Source of the DNA: Phocaeicola intestinalis | Lineage (GTDB): Bacteria > Bacteroidota > Bacteroidia > Bacteroidales > Bacteroidaceae | Direction of reading: 5' to 3' | Assembly: GCF_014837065.1 (NCBI RefSeq) | Contig: NZ_JACSPP010000017.1 | Location: 1-64,000, forward strand | Length of the DNA stretch: 64,000 bases | Shown here: piece by piece, positions 31,284 to 40,587 of the stretch | Numbering within the stretch: the first letter of the stretch is position 1 | How the letters are laid out: each line of letters begins with the position of its first letter | Program-made: the position numbers and the translations under genes | Notes under the pieces: model-generated | Told to the model about the DNA's origin: nothing | Databases searched by the model: none | What the model saw: the letters and a program-made list of their open reading frames with translations, nothing else

Positions 31284-32659
31284 AAACAGTTGTTTTCTGG
31301 AGTTGGATAGGACTGATATGTTGGCTGTCGGTAGCTTGTAGTGGCAGGCAGTCGGCAGGAGGTGAGGCGAATGTTGATTTGCCTGTCATTAAAGAACGTG
31401 GAGAACTGGTGGTGCTTACTGCCAACAGTTCTACTTCCTATTTCAATTATCGGGGCGAACCGATGGGATTTCAATATGAGTTGGCACAGCAGTTCGTGCA
31501 GTCGCTGGGATTGAAAATGAAGCTGAAGGTGGTGAACAATCCTTCGGAAATGGTGCGATGCCTGCTGGAAGGTAAAGGCGACCTCATAGCTTATAATCTG
31601 GATATTACACAGGCGTGGAAAGACAGTCTGATTTATTGTGGTGAGGAGAATATTACGCATCAGGTCGTAGTACAACGCAGAGGTAGAGATGCAGTGAAAG
31701 ATGTGACCCAGTTAATTGACAAAGATGTGTATGTAAGTCCCGGAAAGTACTATGAACGTCTGGTTCATTTGAATGAAGAGCTGGGAGGAGGCATACGTAT
31801 TCATTTGGTAGATGCGGACAGCTTGTCGACCGAGGATTTGATTACGCAGGTGGCTGAAGGTAAGATAGATTATACCGTAGCTACCAATGAAGTGGCAAAG
31901 ATAAACCGTACATATTATTCTAACTTGGATATCAGGCTGGTTGTCAGTTTCGACCAGCGTGCTTCGTGGGCAGTACGTAAAACATCGCCTTTGCTTGCCC
32001 AGGCAGCAGATAAATGGCACAAGGAAAATATCAATTCACCGGAATTCAAGGCAAGTGCACGCCGTTATTTTGAACTTAACAAGCAGCCGGTGCATGGTTC
32101 TATCCTCTCGGTGAAGGATGGAAAGATATCGCATTACGATGATTTGTTCCGTAAGTATGCTAAAGAAATCGGATGGGATTGGCGGTTGCTTGCAGCATTG
32201 GTTTATACGGAATCGAATTTCAATCCGGATGTAGTGTCGTGGGCCGGTGCTAAAGGACTGATGCAGCTGATGCCTGTTACGGCTCATGCTATGGGGATTC
32301 CAAGGGGCAAGGAGCAAGACCCGGAAGAGAGTATCAAAGGAGGGGTAAAGTATATAGCCCAGTTGCAGAATATTTTCCGGAAGGTGGATGACAAGGATGA
32401 GCAGGTGAAGTTCATATTGGCGGCTTACAATGCAGGAGCAGGACACATAACCGATGCCATGGCTTTGGCGAAGAAATATGGAAAAGACCCTTATCGGTGG
32501 GAGCACCATGTAGACCATTATATCTTGCTGAAGAGCAATGAGGAATATTATCAGGATCCGGTTTGTAAAAACGGTTATTTCCGTGGTACGGAAACTTATA
32601 ATTTTGTGCGTGATGTAATGGGGCGTGCCGACCTTTACAAAAAGAAAATCAAAAGGTAA
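31280..32659 (+). CDS. mltF: membrane-bound lytic murein transglycosylase F
   Basis: A 459-residue lipoprotein (LSVACSGR, lipid Cys near residue 20) with an N-terminal family-3 solute-binding domain (about 35-270) that regulates activity. A C-terminal SLT domain (about 285-450) follows. The catalytic Glu lies in AALVYTESNFNPDVVSWAGA near residue 310, with GLMQLMP and AAYNAGAGH following. It cleaves peptidoglycan to 1,6-anhydro products. Translationally coupled to udk. Confidence 0.93.
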   Translation: MKTVVFWSWIGLICWLSVACSGRQSAGGEANVDLPVIKERGELVVLTANSSTSYFNYRGEPMGFQYELAQQFVQSLGLKMKLKVVNNPSEMVRCLLEGKGDLIAYNLDITQAWKDSLIYCGEENITHQVVVQRRGRDAVKDVTQLIDKDVYVSPGKYYERLVHLNEELGGGIRIHLVDADSLSTEDLITQVAEGKIDYTVATNEVAKINRTYYSNLDIRLVVSFDQRASWAVRKTSPLLAQAADKWHKENINSPEFKASARRYFELNKQPVHGSILSVKDGKISHYDDLFRKYAKEIGWDWRLLAALVYTESNFNPDVVSWAGAKGLMQLMPVTAHAMGIPRGKEQDPEESIKGGVKYIAQLQNIFRKVDDKDEQVKFILAAYNAGAGHITDAMALAKKYGKDPYRWEHHVDHYILLKSNEEYYQDPVCKNGYFRGTETYNFVRDVMGRADLYKKKIKR

Positions 32660-32662
32660 ACA

Positions 32663-32959
32663 TCATTTGAATTGTTCGATGATTTGGTTTAGTTCATGGA
32701 TGTTCACAAATCCGCTTTGTCTCCATAGCTGTTTGCCGTTTTTGAATATCATAAGTGTAGGCACAGAGTGTACTGCATAATGCTGGGCTATTTGAGGATT
32801 CTTGTCGATGTTTATTTGGATAATCCGGATGGCATCTCCTTGCATTGCTTTCAGTTGTTTCAAGATAGGTGTCATAGCCTTGCAAGGTGTACACCATTCT
32901 GCGTAGATGTCTACCAGTACAGGAGTGGATGATGTAACTAAATCTGCAAACGTTTCCAT
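32663..32959 (-). CDS. trxA: thioredoxin
   Basis: A 98-residue thioredoxin-fold protein without a signal peptide. The active site is WCTPC in DIYAEWCTPCKAMTP near residues 22-26, and the cis-Pro lies in VHSVPTLMIFKNGK. WCTPC instead of WCGPC shifts it slightly from canonical thioredoxin but is common among relatives. It is converging with mltF, with only 3 nt between stops and no separate terminator visible. Confidence 0.9.
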   Translation of the reverse strand: METFADLVTSSTPVLVDIYAEWCTPCKAMTPILKQLKAMQGDAIRIIQINIDKNPQIAQHYAVHSVPTLMIFKNGKQLWRQSGFVNIHELNQIIEQFK

Positions 32960-33070
32960 AATCGTAATGCTTTTAGTGGGTCATAGTCTGATTGGGCGAA
33001 TGTATCTGTTATTATAACATTTCCGGTTCTTGTTTTGTTCGGTAGGAACCGGGGATTTTTTGATAAAGAT

Positions 33071-33117
33071 GAGGCACGACCCGGAAAGAGAATGTTCTTC
33101 TTTCCAAGTCGTGCCTC
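33071..33117 (-). terminator. terminator after the Skp-like gene
   Basis: GAGGCACGAC pairs with GTCGTGCCTC, and GGAAAGA with TCTTTCC inside, leaving a bulge. It lies about 20 nt beyond the stop of the OmpH-like gene. Confidence 0.75.
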
Positions 33118-33137
33118 GTCTTTGTATATAAAAAAGT

Positions 33138-33740
33138 TTATTTCTTGCTCGGATTGTAACGGGCGTTCAGTCCTTCAACAATTTCATCGGTGATGTTGAA
33201 TGCGTCGTCTGCATACAGCAGATTGTCGAATCCGGTATTGCTGATAATCAGGCTATATCCTTTGTCTTTGTTATAGATTTTCAGGAATGAATTAATGGAG
33301 TCGCGCAATTGCAAACTGTTCTTTTGGTTTTCTGTCTGTAGTTCGTTGGTTAATTTTTCTTGCAGTTCTTGCAATTTCTGCTGTTTTTGGACAATACGTA
33401 CTCTTTCTTGTTCGGCACGCTCTTGACTTACAAAACCATTGTTTTCCAATTTGCGTTGGAATTCGCGCATATCGTTGTCCAAATCTTTGGCTTTTTCGTT
33501 CAAGGTAGTACGGATATTTTCCTCCTTCTGAATCATCTGTTCGTTCAGGTCGTTCCAGAACTTGTATTTAGTCAGCAATGAGTCTATTTCGACGTATGCT
33601 ATTTTCATACTTCCCGGTACGGTAGCTGTAATTTCCGTCGAGTTTCCATTCTCTGCTTTCTTGTCAGTGCATTGTGTGAACATCAGCGCAAGAGCCAATG
33701 CCAAAAATCCATTCAGGACATACTTCATTTTTTTCATCAT
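33138..33740 (-). CDS. OmpH/Skp-like periplasmic chaperone lipoprotein
   Basis: A 200-residue predicted lipoprotein (MFTQCTDKK, lipid Cys near residue 24) followed by KIAYVEIDSLL and a long charged coiled coil (about 60-150, QERVRIVQKQQKLQELQEKL type). It ends with GYSLIISNTG and ITDEIVEGLNARY. This is the OmpH/Skp pattern; such proteins escort outer-membrane proteins through the periplasm. Lipidation is unusual relative to soluble enterobacterial Skp but frequent in Bacteroidetes. Confidence 0.88.
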   Translation of the reverse strand: MMKKMKYVLNGFLALALALMFTQCTDKKAENGNSTEITATVPGSMKIAYVEIDSLLTKYKFWNDLNEQMIQKEENIRTTLNEKAKDLDNDMREFQRKLENNGFVSQERAEQERVRIVQKQQKLQELQEKLTNELQTENQKNSLQLRDSINSFLKIYNKDKGYSLIISNTGFDNLLYADDAFNITDEIVEGLNARYNPSKK

Positions 33741-33761
33741 GTTTTTTCAGTATCTTAGTTA

Positions 33762-33998
33762 TTAATTGTTTTCCTGTTCTTTTCCGTTAGGCATACGTTC
33801 GGCAATGGCATGCGGATTCGTTTGCCTTGCCTCGCGATCTTGCGATTGTACGCACCCGATACCCTTCCTACGCAACGCCTTGTTGCCGCTGACGTGGGTA
33901 TTAGGGAATCTTCCGTTTTTTGTAAAGAGTATCTTTACAGAGAATAGTGCTATGCTGATAGCAACTATTAACACAGTAAAGAGGATAGTCTTAAGCAT
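33762..33998 (-). CDS. small membrane-anchored protein, unknown
   Basis: A 78-residue protein with one N-terminal membrane helix (ILFTVLIVAISIALFSVKIL). A conserved-looking polar segment FPNTHVSGNKALRRKGIGCV with QSQDREARQ follows. Similar short proteins occur in Bacteroides without known function. A TATCTTTG box at 34018-34025 on the minus strand is the probable -7. Its stop is 21 nt before the OmpH-like start, so the two may be co-transcribed. Confidence 0.75.
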   Translation of the reverse strand: MLKTILFTVLIVAISIALFSVKILFTKNGRFPNTHVSGNKALRRKGIGCVQSQDREARQTNPHAIAERMPNGKEQENN

Positions 33999-34137
33999 TT
34001 CTATTAATTTTGTGCTGCAAAGATATACTTTTTGTTATCGAAATTGGATGTTTGTCCTTGAAAAAAGCGGGGAGTATCCTCATTAATTCGTATTTTTAAC
34101 TTATTTTTACGGAAGTAGAAAAATAAACACTTGATTT

Positions 34138-35595
34138 ATGGAGAAAAAAGATTTGAAACCTGTTATTGTTTTCCAATATTTTGAAGAAGTGTGCCAGGTG
34201 CCTCGTCCTTCCAAGAAGGAAGAAAAAATAAGAGCTTATCTGTTGGATTTTGCCCAGAAGCACGGGTTGCATGCCCGGACCGATGATGCTGGAAATGTAT
34301 TGATAGAGAAGCCGGCTTCGCGGGGCAAGGAGAATTTGAAAACGGTAATTCTCCAGTCGCACATGGATATGGTGTGTGAGAAAAACAAGGATACACAGCA
34401 TAACTTCGAAACCGACCCGATAGAAACATATATTGACGGGGAATGGTTGAGAGCCAGAGGAACCACGTTGGGAGCCGACAATGGTATCGGAATAGCTGCC
34501 GAACTTGCCTTGCTGGCTTCGGATGATGTGGAACACGGACCTGTTCAATGTTTGTTTACGGTAGACGAAGAAACAGGGCTGACCGGTGCTTTCGCTTTGA
34601 AAGAAGGTTTTATGAAAGGGGATATCCTGATAAATCTGGATTCGGAGGATGAAGGAGAGTTATTTATCGGTTGTGCCGGAGGGGCGGGTACGACGGCTGT
34701 ATTTCCTTGTCCGATGACGCATGCTCCCGAAGGATATTTCTTTTTCCGTGTAGTTGTAAAAGGACTTACTGGAGGTCATTCAGGGGATGATATAAATAAG
34801 AACCGTGCGAATGCTAACAAACTGTTGAACCGTTACTTGGTGCAACTGATGCGGAAATACGACCTGCGTCTGTGCGAGATAGACGGAGGGAATCTGCATA
34901 ATGCCATTCCGCGCGAGGCTTATGCTGTATGTGCAGTCCCGATGGATAACAAGGAGTCGGTGCGTGTGGACCTGAACGTGTATTTGTCGGAAGTGGAAAA
35001 CGAATATGCCGTAACTGAACCTAATTTGCAGATGGACTTGGAATCGGAAGCACCTCGTGCGGAAGTGATGGAAGTTGCTGACATGAAGCGTTTCTTGCTT
35101 TCTATTTATGCTGTGCATAATGGAGTGTATGCTATGAGCCAGGACATTGCAGGATTGGTAGAGACTTCGTCTAACCTGGCTTCGGTGAAACAAGGAAAAG
35201 GGGAACTGACAGTGGTGACCAGTCAGCGTAGTTCCATCCTTTCTTCGCGTGAGGATATGTCGATGATGGTAAGTGCAGCATTTTTGTTGGGTGGTGCTTC
35301 TGTTTCAACAGGTGACGGATATCCGGGTTGGAAACCCAATCCTTCTTCAGAAATATTGCACATTGCCGTAGAGAGTTACAAGCGCTTGTTTGGAACAGAA
35401 CCGAAAGTAAAAGCCATTCATGCCGGATTAGAGTGCGGATTGTTTTTGGAGAAGTATCCTTCGTTGGATATGGTATCGTTCGGACCTACTTTGCGTGGCG
35501 TGCATTCGCCCGATGAGCGTATGCTGATTCCTACAGTAGATAAGTTCTGGCGTCATCTGCTGGATGTTTTGGCACATATTCCTGCGAAATCTTGA
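34138..35595 (+). CDS. pepD: aminoacyl-histidine dipeptidase
   Basis: A 485-residue M20-family metallopeptidase hydrolysing Xaa-His dipeptides and similar substrates in the cytoplasm. The dinuclear zinc ligands are visible: LQSHMDMVCEK (His and Asp), TLGADNGIGIA (bridging Asp), DEETGLTGA (catalytic and metal Glu) and LINLDSEDEGE. The dimerisation lid contains GGHSGDDINKNRANANK. Full length for PepD. The next gene starts 20 nt downstream. Confidence 0.95.
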   Translation: MEKKDLKPVIVFQYFEEVCQVPRPSKKEEKIRAYLLDFAQKHGLHARTDDAGNVLIEKPASRGKENLKTVILQSHMDMVCEKNKDTQHNFETDPIETYIDGEWLRARGTTLGADNGIGIAAELALLASDDVEHGPVQCLFTVDEETGLTGAFALKEGFMKGDILINLDSEDEGELFIGCAGGAGTTAVFPCPMTHAPEGYFFFRVVVKGLTGGHSGDDINKNRANANKLLNRYLVQLMRKYDLRLCEIDGGNLHNAIPREAYAVCAVPMDNKESVRVDLNVYLSEVENEYAVTEPNLQMDLESEAPRAEVMEVADMKRFLLSIYAVHNGVYAMSQDIAGLVETSSNLASVKQGKGELTVVTSQRSSILSSREDMSMMVSAAFLLGGASVSTGDGYPGWKPNPSSEILHIAVESYKRLFGTEPKVKAIHAGLECGLFLEKYPSLDMVSFGPTLRGVHSPDERMLIPTVDKFWRHLLDVLAHIPAKS

Positions 35596-35615
35596 TAAAA
35601 AATGATTGCACACCC

Positions 35616-36704
35616 ATGGCACAGGCACACGTAAGTTCATATAGGTTTACCGGATGCCGTATCGGCAGGAAAGTAAATAGAATCAGGGGCTTTTTATGTT
35701 TGTCTGTGTTAGGTGTGTGCTTTTTCTGTTTGCGGGTCAGTGCACAGGAATCTTTTCGGGTGATGCACTATAATGTAGAGAATTTCTTCGATTGCCGTGA
35801 TGATTCCTTGAAACAAGACGAAGAATTCTTACCACATGCCGTCCGTGGATGGAACTGGAACCGTTATCATGCAAAGATGAATAAGATAGCCAAGGTGGTG
35901 TTGACTGCTTCGAGTAATCAGGTTCCTGATTTGGTAGGACTGTGTGAGGTGGAAAATGCCTATTGCCTGGATGGACTGACCAGGTATTCGCCTTTGCGTG
36001 ATGCCGCTTATCGGTATGTGATGACTGATTCGCCTGATGAACGTGGCATTGATGTAGCTTTGCTTTATCAGCCTGCTACGTTCCGGTTGCTTGGTATGCA
36101 GTGCATCCGTATTCCTTCTTTCCGTATCGGGCGAAAGCCTACCCGTGACTTGTTGCATGTAAGCGGGCGTGTCATTTCAGGCGATACCCTTGATGTATTT
36201 GTTTGTCATTTTCCTTCCCGTTCTGGCGGAACAAGGCAAAGCGAACCATACCGTTTGTTTGTTGCGGATGTATTGCGTCATACGGTCGATTCGTTGCTCT
36301 CCGTACGTCAATCCCCTTACCTTATTATAATGGGCGATTTCAATGATGAACCGTCCAGCCGTTCAATATCCCAAGTGCTGGGGGCACAAACGCCAGAAGA
36401 GGAGAATGATGTCTCATCTTTTCTTCTTTATAATTTAATGGCGGGAAAAGAACCCGGAACTTATCGTTACCGTGGAGAATGGGGAGTACTCGACCAGTTC
36501 ATCGTTAATGGCAGTATGCTTCTTCCTTCAGCCTCACTTCATACCGGTACTGCGGAAGCCCATGTGCTTGACTTTCCTTTTTTGCTTGAAGAAGACGAAC
36601 GATATGGAGGTATTACTCCTTTTCGCACTTACAAGGGGATGAGGTATCAAGGCGGATACAGCGATCATCTGCCCGTATGTCTGGATATCCGAATCAGATA
36701 CTGA
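35616..36704 (+). CDS. exported endonuclease/exonuclease/phosphatase family protein
   Basis: A 362-residue protein with a hydrophobic signal segment (GFLCLSVLGVCFFCLRVSA, cleavage before QESF) and an EEP fold. Motifs: VMHYNVENFFD, LVGLCEVEN, LIIMGDFNDEP and the terminal GGYSDHLPV. The family includes nucleases and phosphoesterases; the substrate is unknown, and export suggests nucleic-acid or phosphoester scavenging. I chose the ATG at 35616; an upstream TTG would overlap pepD. Its 3' end overlaps that of the convergent GNAT gene. Confidence 0.85.
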   Translation: MAQAHVSSYRFTGCRIGRKVNRIRGFLCLSVLGVCFFCLRVSAQESFRVMHYNVENFFDCRDDSLKQDEEFLPHAVRGWNWNRYHAKMNKIAKVVLTASSNQVPDLVGLCEVENAYCLDGLTRYSPLRDAAYRYVMTDSPDERGIDVALLYQPATFRLLGMQCIRIPSFRIGRKPTRDLLHVSGRVISGDTLDVFVCHFPSRSGGTRQSEPYRLFVADVLRHTVDSLLSVRQSPYLIIMGDFNDEPSSRSISQVLGAQTPEEENDVSSFLLYNLMAGKEPGTYRYRGEWGVLDQFIVNGSMLLPSASLHTGTAEAHVLDFPFLLEEDERYGGITPFRTYKGMRYQGGYSDHLPVCLDIRIRY

Positions 36705-37191
36705 TTCCCATAATATAGTCGTTCATATAAAAGCCGTTGCCGATGTGCGTGTCTTCTTCACGTACTTTTTCCATTCCCATGTGTTGGTAAAATCCAAGAG
36801 CCGGATTTTCCCGGTTTACGTTCAATTCCATTCGGCAGGGAGCCGGATGCAGTTCCTTGATACCTTTGATGGCCTGTTGGAACAGGAGTTTGCCTAGATG
36901 ACTTTTTTGGTAATAGGGAATCACATAGATTTTCTGTAAGTGATACAGGTCTTCCCCTTCGGGTTGGATGGATACGTAACCTGCAGGCTCGCATTCTTCG
37001 TAGGCAATATAGTAGATGTGCCCTTCTTCTGTCATTTGTTTTTTCAGATTTTCGGGCGAATACATCCAGTCCATCATATAGTCGATTTGTTCCGGAGTCA
37101 GGATATCTTTGTAAGTGGCAGGGAAGACCTCTTTTGCCAATTGGTTGATTAAGTGAATGTCTTCGAGTGTAGCTTTTCTAATTGTAAACAT
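36694..37191 (-). CDS. GNAT family N-acetyltransferase
   Basis: A 165-residue acetyl-CoA-dependent transferase. The GNAT core is seen as AGYVSIQPEG, the LQKIYVIPYYQKSHLGKLL acetyl-CoA loop (Q-x-x-x-G variant) and LNVNRENPALGFYQHMGMEKV. The acceptor is unknown. A TAACTTTG box at 37210-37217 on the minus strand is a likely -7. Divergent from padR. Confidence 0.88.
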   Translation of the reverse strand: MFTIRKATLEDIHLINQLAKEVFPATYKDILTPEQIDYMMDWMYSPENLKKQMTEEGHIYYIAYEECEPAGYVSIQPEGEDLYHLQKIYVIPYYQKSHLGKLLFQQAIKGIKELHPAPCRMELNVNRENPALGFYQHMGMEKVREEDTHIGNGFYMNDYIMGISI

Positions 37192-37267
37192 TGTTCTTGA
37201 TTTTTCTTACAAAGTTATTGTTTTTGCTTGAAAAAGAAGAATAAAGACAGGATAAATTCTGTTTCAA

Positions 37268-37287
37268 AAAGTATGATTGCATACTTT
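37268..37287. promoter_or_regulatory. 20-bp palindrome, possible PadR operator
   Basis: AAAGTATG-ATTG-CATACTTT lies in the divergent space between the GNAT gene and padR. PadR-type repressors bind such dyads near their own promoters. Assignment to PadR is inferred from position only. Confidence 0.4.
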
Positions 37288-37385
37288 GTTTTGTTAAAAG
37301 AGATAAAATAAAAGTACTATGCAATACAAGGTATTTATATAATACATATATTTGTGCCATACAAAGAAATAAGGAGGAATGACAG

Positions 37386-37751
37386 ATGAATGTTGATAAT
37401 GTGAAATCTCAAATGCGCAAAGGGATGCTTGAGTATTGCATCTTATTGCTGCTTCATCGGGAGCCTCTGTATGCATCGGATATCATCCAGAACCTGAAAG
37501 AAGCAAAACTGATTGTGGTGGAGGGTACTTTGTATCCGTTGCTTACACGCCTGAAAAATGATAATTTGTTGTCGTATGAATGGGTGGAATCCACGCAAGG
37601 ACCTCCACGGAAATATTATCGCCTCACTTCCGAAGGGGAAGAGTTCTTGAAAGGGCTGGAAACGGCATGGGACGAACTGGCGGCTACGGTAAATCATTTA
37701 AGAACGAAACTAATAACCTGTAAAGACAATGAAAAAGACACTGACTGTTAA
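37386..37751 (+). CDS. PadR family transcriptional regulator
   Basis: A 121-residue winged-helix repressor. PadR hallmarks: QMRKGMLEYCILLLL at the start, LYASDIIQNLKEAKLIVVEG-TLYPLLTRLK as the recognition region, and GPPRKYYRLTSEGE as the wing. A TATATTTG -7 box is at 37347-37354. Its end overlaps the PspC-domain gene by 23 nt, so the regulator and envelope-stress-type protein are tightly co-expressed and probably autoregulated. Confidence 0.93.
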   Translation: MNVDNVKSQMRKGMLEYCILLLLHREPLYASDIIQNLKEAKLIVVEGTLYPLLTRLKNDNLLSYEWVESTQGPPRKYYRLTSEGEEFLKGLETAWDELAATVNHLRTKLITCKDNEKDTDC

Positions 37752-38796
37752 TTTGGGTGGAACCGTTTATCATATAGACGAGGACGCCTATATTTTGCTT
37801 GACAATTACTTGAATAATCTTCGCTATCATTTCCGGAAAGAAGAAAGTGCCGACGAGATTGTACGTGATATGGAAATCCGCATTTCGGAGTTGTTTAATG
37901 AATACCTTGCCGGAGGCATTCAAGTCATTACCGTTGTGCAAGTGGAAGAGGTTATCGCCCGTATGGGAAAACCTGAAGACCTGAGTCCGGATGAGGAAGA
38001 AACGGCCGAGAGAAAGACCGATGAATCGTTGCAAGGAGTGCAACGGCGCTTGTTCCGTAATCCGGACGACCGTATTCTGGGCGGTGTACTTTCGGGATTG
38101 GCTGCTTATTTCGGCATCGATTCTACTCCTTTACGTATTTTGTTGCTGATATTAGGCTTTATCCTGCTCAGTGTGGGAGGATTTTTCCCGTTGATGTTGG
38201 CATATATTATCATGTGGATTATTATTCCCCAGGCACGCACCGCCACCGAGAAACTTCAGATGCGAGGTGAACCCATCAATATGGAGAATATCGGGCGGAC
38301 AGTGACCGACGGGTTCGAACGGGAAGGCGATAAGATACGTTCTGCCGGGTCTCGTTCGTTGCTGGCACGTTTTTGCGATGCTGTGATACAAGTGGCAGGT
38401 TTCCTCATCAAGGTAGTGCTGGTATTGGTTGCCATTTGTTGTGTGCCGGCATTGCTTGTCGGGCTGGCTGTAGCCTTTGCATTGTTGATGGCTGCCACGG
38501 GAGTATTGGCAAGTACGCCTGCCCTGCTTTATTATGCATTGCCAGAAGTAGATTGGAGCATGCTGACTACGAGCCCTGCTCCTGTTATCGGGCTCGCAGT
38601 CTGTGCACTGTTGGTAATAGGCATTCCCGTAGTCGGTTTGTTGCAGGTTATCTTGCAGAGTTTCAAGGTCTGGCGTCCGATGGCTACGGGAGTCAAGGTG
38701 ACTCTGATATTGTTATGGATTATAGCGGTAGCAGTAGGTTCATTCTTTGTGTTCCAGCTTCCCTTTGTTATCCATAGTGTCACCGACTGGGTTTGA
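37729..38796 (+). CDS. PspC domain-containing membrane protein
   Basis: A 355-residue inner-membrane protein. The first ~95 residues are soluble (MKKTLTVNLGGTVYHIDEDAY). Then comes a PspC domain (about 105-165; RNPDDRILGGVLSGLAAYFGI, LAYIIMWIIIP), followed by four or more further spans. PspC domains occur in phage-shock/envelope stress systems. The PadR-PspC pairing recurs in Bacteroidetes and suggests a membrane-stress module. Overlaps padR by 23 nt. Confidence 0.9.
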   Translation: MKKTLTVNLGGTVYHIDEDAYILLDNYLNNLRYHFRKEESADEIVRDMEIRISELFNEYLAGGIQVITVVQVEEVIARMGKPEDLSPDEEETAERKTDESLQGVQRRLFRNPDDRILGGVLSGLAAYFGIDSTPLRILLLILGFILLSVGGFFPLMLAYIIMWIIIPQARTATEKLQMRGEPINMENIGRTVTDGFEREGDKIRSAGSRSLLARFCDAVIQVAGFLIKVVLVLVAICCVPALLVGLAVAFALLMAATGVLASTPALLYYALPEVDWSMLTTSPAPVIGLAVCALLVIGIPVVGLLQVILQSFKVWRPMATGVKVTLILLWIIAVAVGSFFVFQLPFVIHSVTDWV

Positions 38797-38823
38797 ACTT
38801 TGTGCCAGTCTGTATACAGTTTC

Positions 38824-40458
38824 CTATTGTAGAAAAGTATGACGCTCCATTTCTACTCCACCCGAACGGATGATTACTTCGTATGGCAGGTTGTCACCGT
38901 CTGGGTGGAATGAGGGGGGCAGTATAAGTTCGGATACTCCGTAAGGTTCCAGGCTTTCTACAGTACCTTGTGCTATGGTTTTATCGTTCAGGCGCACTTC
39001 AACTTCAGCTGGTTGTGAGGTAGAAAGTCCGAAGTTTTCCACTTTTACTTTCAGGGTTCCTTGCGAGGAGTCGTATTGTGGGCGGCGTGCCGAGAGAAGG
39101 GCAGGAGTATAGTTGACATAGGGCAGGTAGGCATAGCCGAACAGTAACTCACCTTTTGTTGTGTGTCCAATAAGTTTGGGCGCAAATTCATCGGGAGTGA
39201 TACCGCTTCCTTTTCCGTCAAAGGTCACTATCAGGTCTTTTCCGTCTTTGCGTGTCTTTACTGGCAGGCAACCTCGTCCGTAATTGACTTCTGTGTATGC
39301 ACCGAAGCGGAGGGACTGAATATCTATGTCTGTTTGAGGATTGAATCCCGGTTCGGCCTGTATCCGTACTTCAATACGTCGGGTAGAGTCATCAATGGGT
39401 TGGGTGTTGAGTACCGAAAGCAGTATTCCTTTGTTGAGTGGGATACAGATGTTTTTCGATGAATGCCGGTCACCTGGAAGATCATTCCATTTAATGGTAT
39501 CGATGACTGCAAAATTCATTTGTATGGCTCGTCCGTTGTGGTCTTGGAAAACTTTCGGTCGTTCGTATTTGAACCAATGCTCTATTTCTCCATCGCGATG
39601 GAAAGATACGCCGGGCATGTAGGCTTCGCCTTGTTCCGTTACCCAGTGTATGCCGTCTTTCGAACGTTGGTAATAGGCTATGCGTCCTAGCCAATCGTTG
39701 ACAATCAGGTGATACTGTAGGCTGTCTTTCCATACCACTGGGTCTTCGAATTTGCCTTCTACAGCAGGATAGACCCGTTTGCCTGTCAGTTGCCGGTAAG
39801 GGGAGATGCCGTCGCGGCTAATCCATACACCTCCACCACGGCATACCATCAGGCGTGAGCCGTCTTGCCGGCGGGCAAAGGTGAGGTTGGACAATCCTTC
39901 GATGATTGGTCTGTCGCGTGGGTCGAAATCAAATTTCTGGTAATACCATATCGGGCTATCTTCATTTGTTGCGATGTAGTATCCGTCGATAACATAGACT
40001 ACGATACGTCCGTCGTCCAGTCGGAAGGCTTCAGGGTTATGCCCTTTCCCGATGGAGTTCTGGATGTGATAGGGACCGGTCAGTTTATCGGAGGTGGCGT
40101 GAAAGACGGTCGAATTAGACCAGAACATGTGTCCTTTGGGTGAGTTTTCCGGCCATCCGCATACATATAGATGATACCGTTTGTCGGGAGTCTGGAGGAT
40201 ATTGCCTCCCCAAAAAGAGATGTCTGGCAGTTCGATGCCGTTGTCTGTATATCGGTTCTGCACGCTGTCTGTTCCCCATGTCTGTTTTCCTTGGGTTCCT
40301 TCAGGCATGGCAAGGAAGCGGTCCATAAACCGGGCTCCGGGAACCAGTTGTTGCCATTCGGCAGGACGTTCGCGTTCGACGGTTTGTGCATAGGTGCTGG
40401 TGCTGCATGCTAGTACAGACAGTCCCAGGAGTATTTTGGTTGCGATGTTTTTCTTCAT
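38824..40458 (-). CDS. secreted glycoside hydrolase-like five-bladed beta-propeller
   Basis: A 544-residue exported protein (signal peptide, cleavage near STYAQ, residue 24). The first ~340 residues look like a five-bladed propeller of the GH43/GH117/GH130 type: SFWGGNILQTPDKRYHLYVC, GHNPEAFRLDDGRIVVYVID, FEDPVVWKDSLQYHLIVNDW and YQRSKDGIHW. The C-terminal part is all beta (LLSARRPQYDSSQGTLKVKV). The Asp and Glu residues expected of an inverting propeller hydrolase are present, but I cannot name the family or substrate. It stands alone, with no SusC/SusD genes beside it. Confidence 0.7.
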   Translation of the reverse strand: MKKNIATKILLGLSVLACSTSTYAQTVERERPAEWQQLVPGARFMDRFLAMPEGTQGKQTWGTDSVQNRYTDNGIELPDISFWGGNILQTPDKRYHLYVCGWPENSPKGHMFWSNSTVFHATSDKLTGPYHIQNSIGKGHNPEAFRLDDGRIVVYVIDGYYIATNEDSPIWYYQKFDFDPRDRPIIEGLSNLTFARRQDGSRLMVCRGGGVWISRDGISPYRQLTGKRVYPAVEGKFEDPVVWKDSLQYHLIVNDWLGRIAYYQRSKDGIHWVTEQGEAYMPGVSFHRDGEIEHWFKYERPKVFQDHNGRAIQMNFAVIDTIKWNDLPGDRHSSKNICIPLNKGILLSVLNTQPIDDSTRRIEVRIQAEPGFNPQTDIDIQSLRFGAYTEVNYGRGCLPVKTRKDGKDLIVTFDGKGSGITPDEFAPKLIGHTTKGELLFGYAYLPYVNYTPALLSARRPQYDSSQGTLKVKVENFGLSTSQPAEVEVRLNDKTIAQGTVESLEPYGVSELILPPSFHPDGDNLPYEVIIRSGGVEMERHTFLQ

Positions 40459-40587
40459 ATTCTTCTGTGTTTGGTTTTAGTATATTAGTTTAAAGTATTC
40501 TGTCTTTTCGATATCAGATAATTCTTTCCGGCATGAAAGATTCCGTTGATAATGTTATTGGAACGTGTAAACAGTTACTTAATACTT

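Noticed and set aside
32663..32959. Thioredoxin as an exported disulfide protein
   Set aside because: No signal peptide or lipid box is present; it is probably cytoplasmic.
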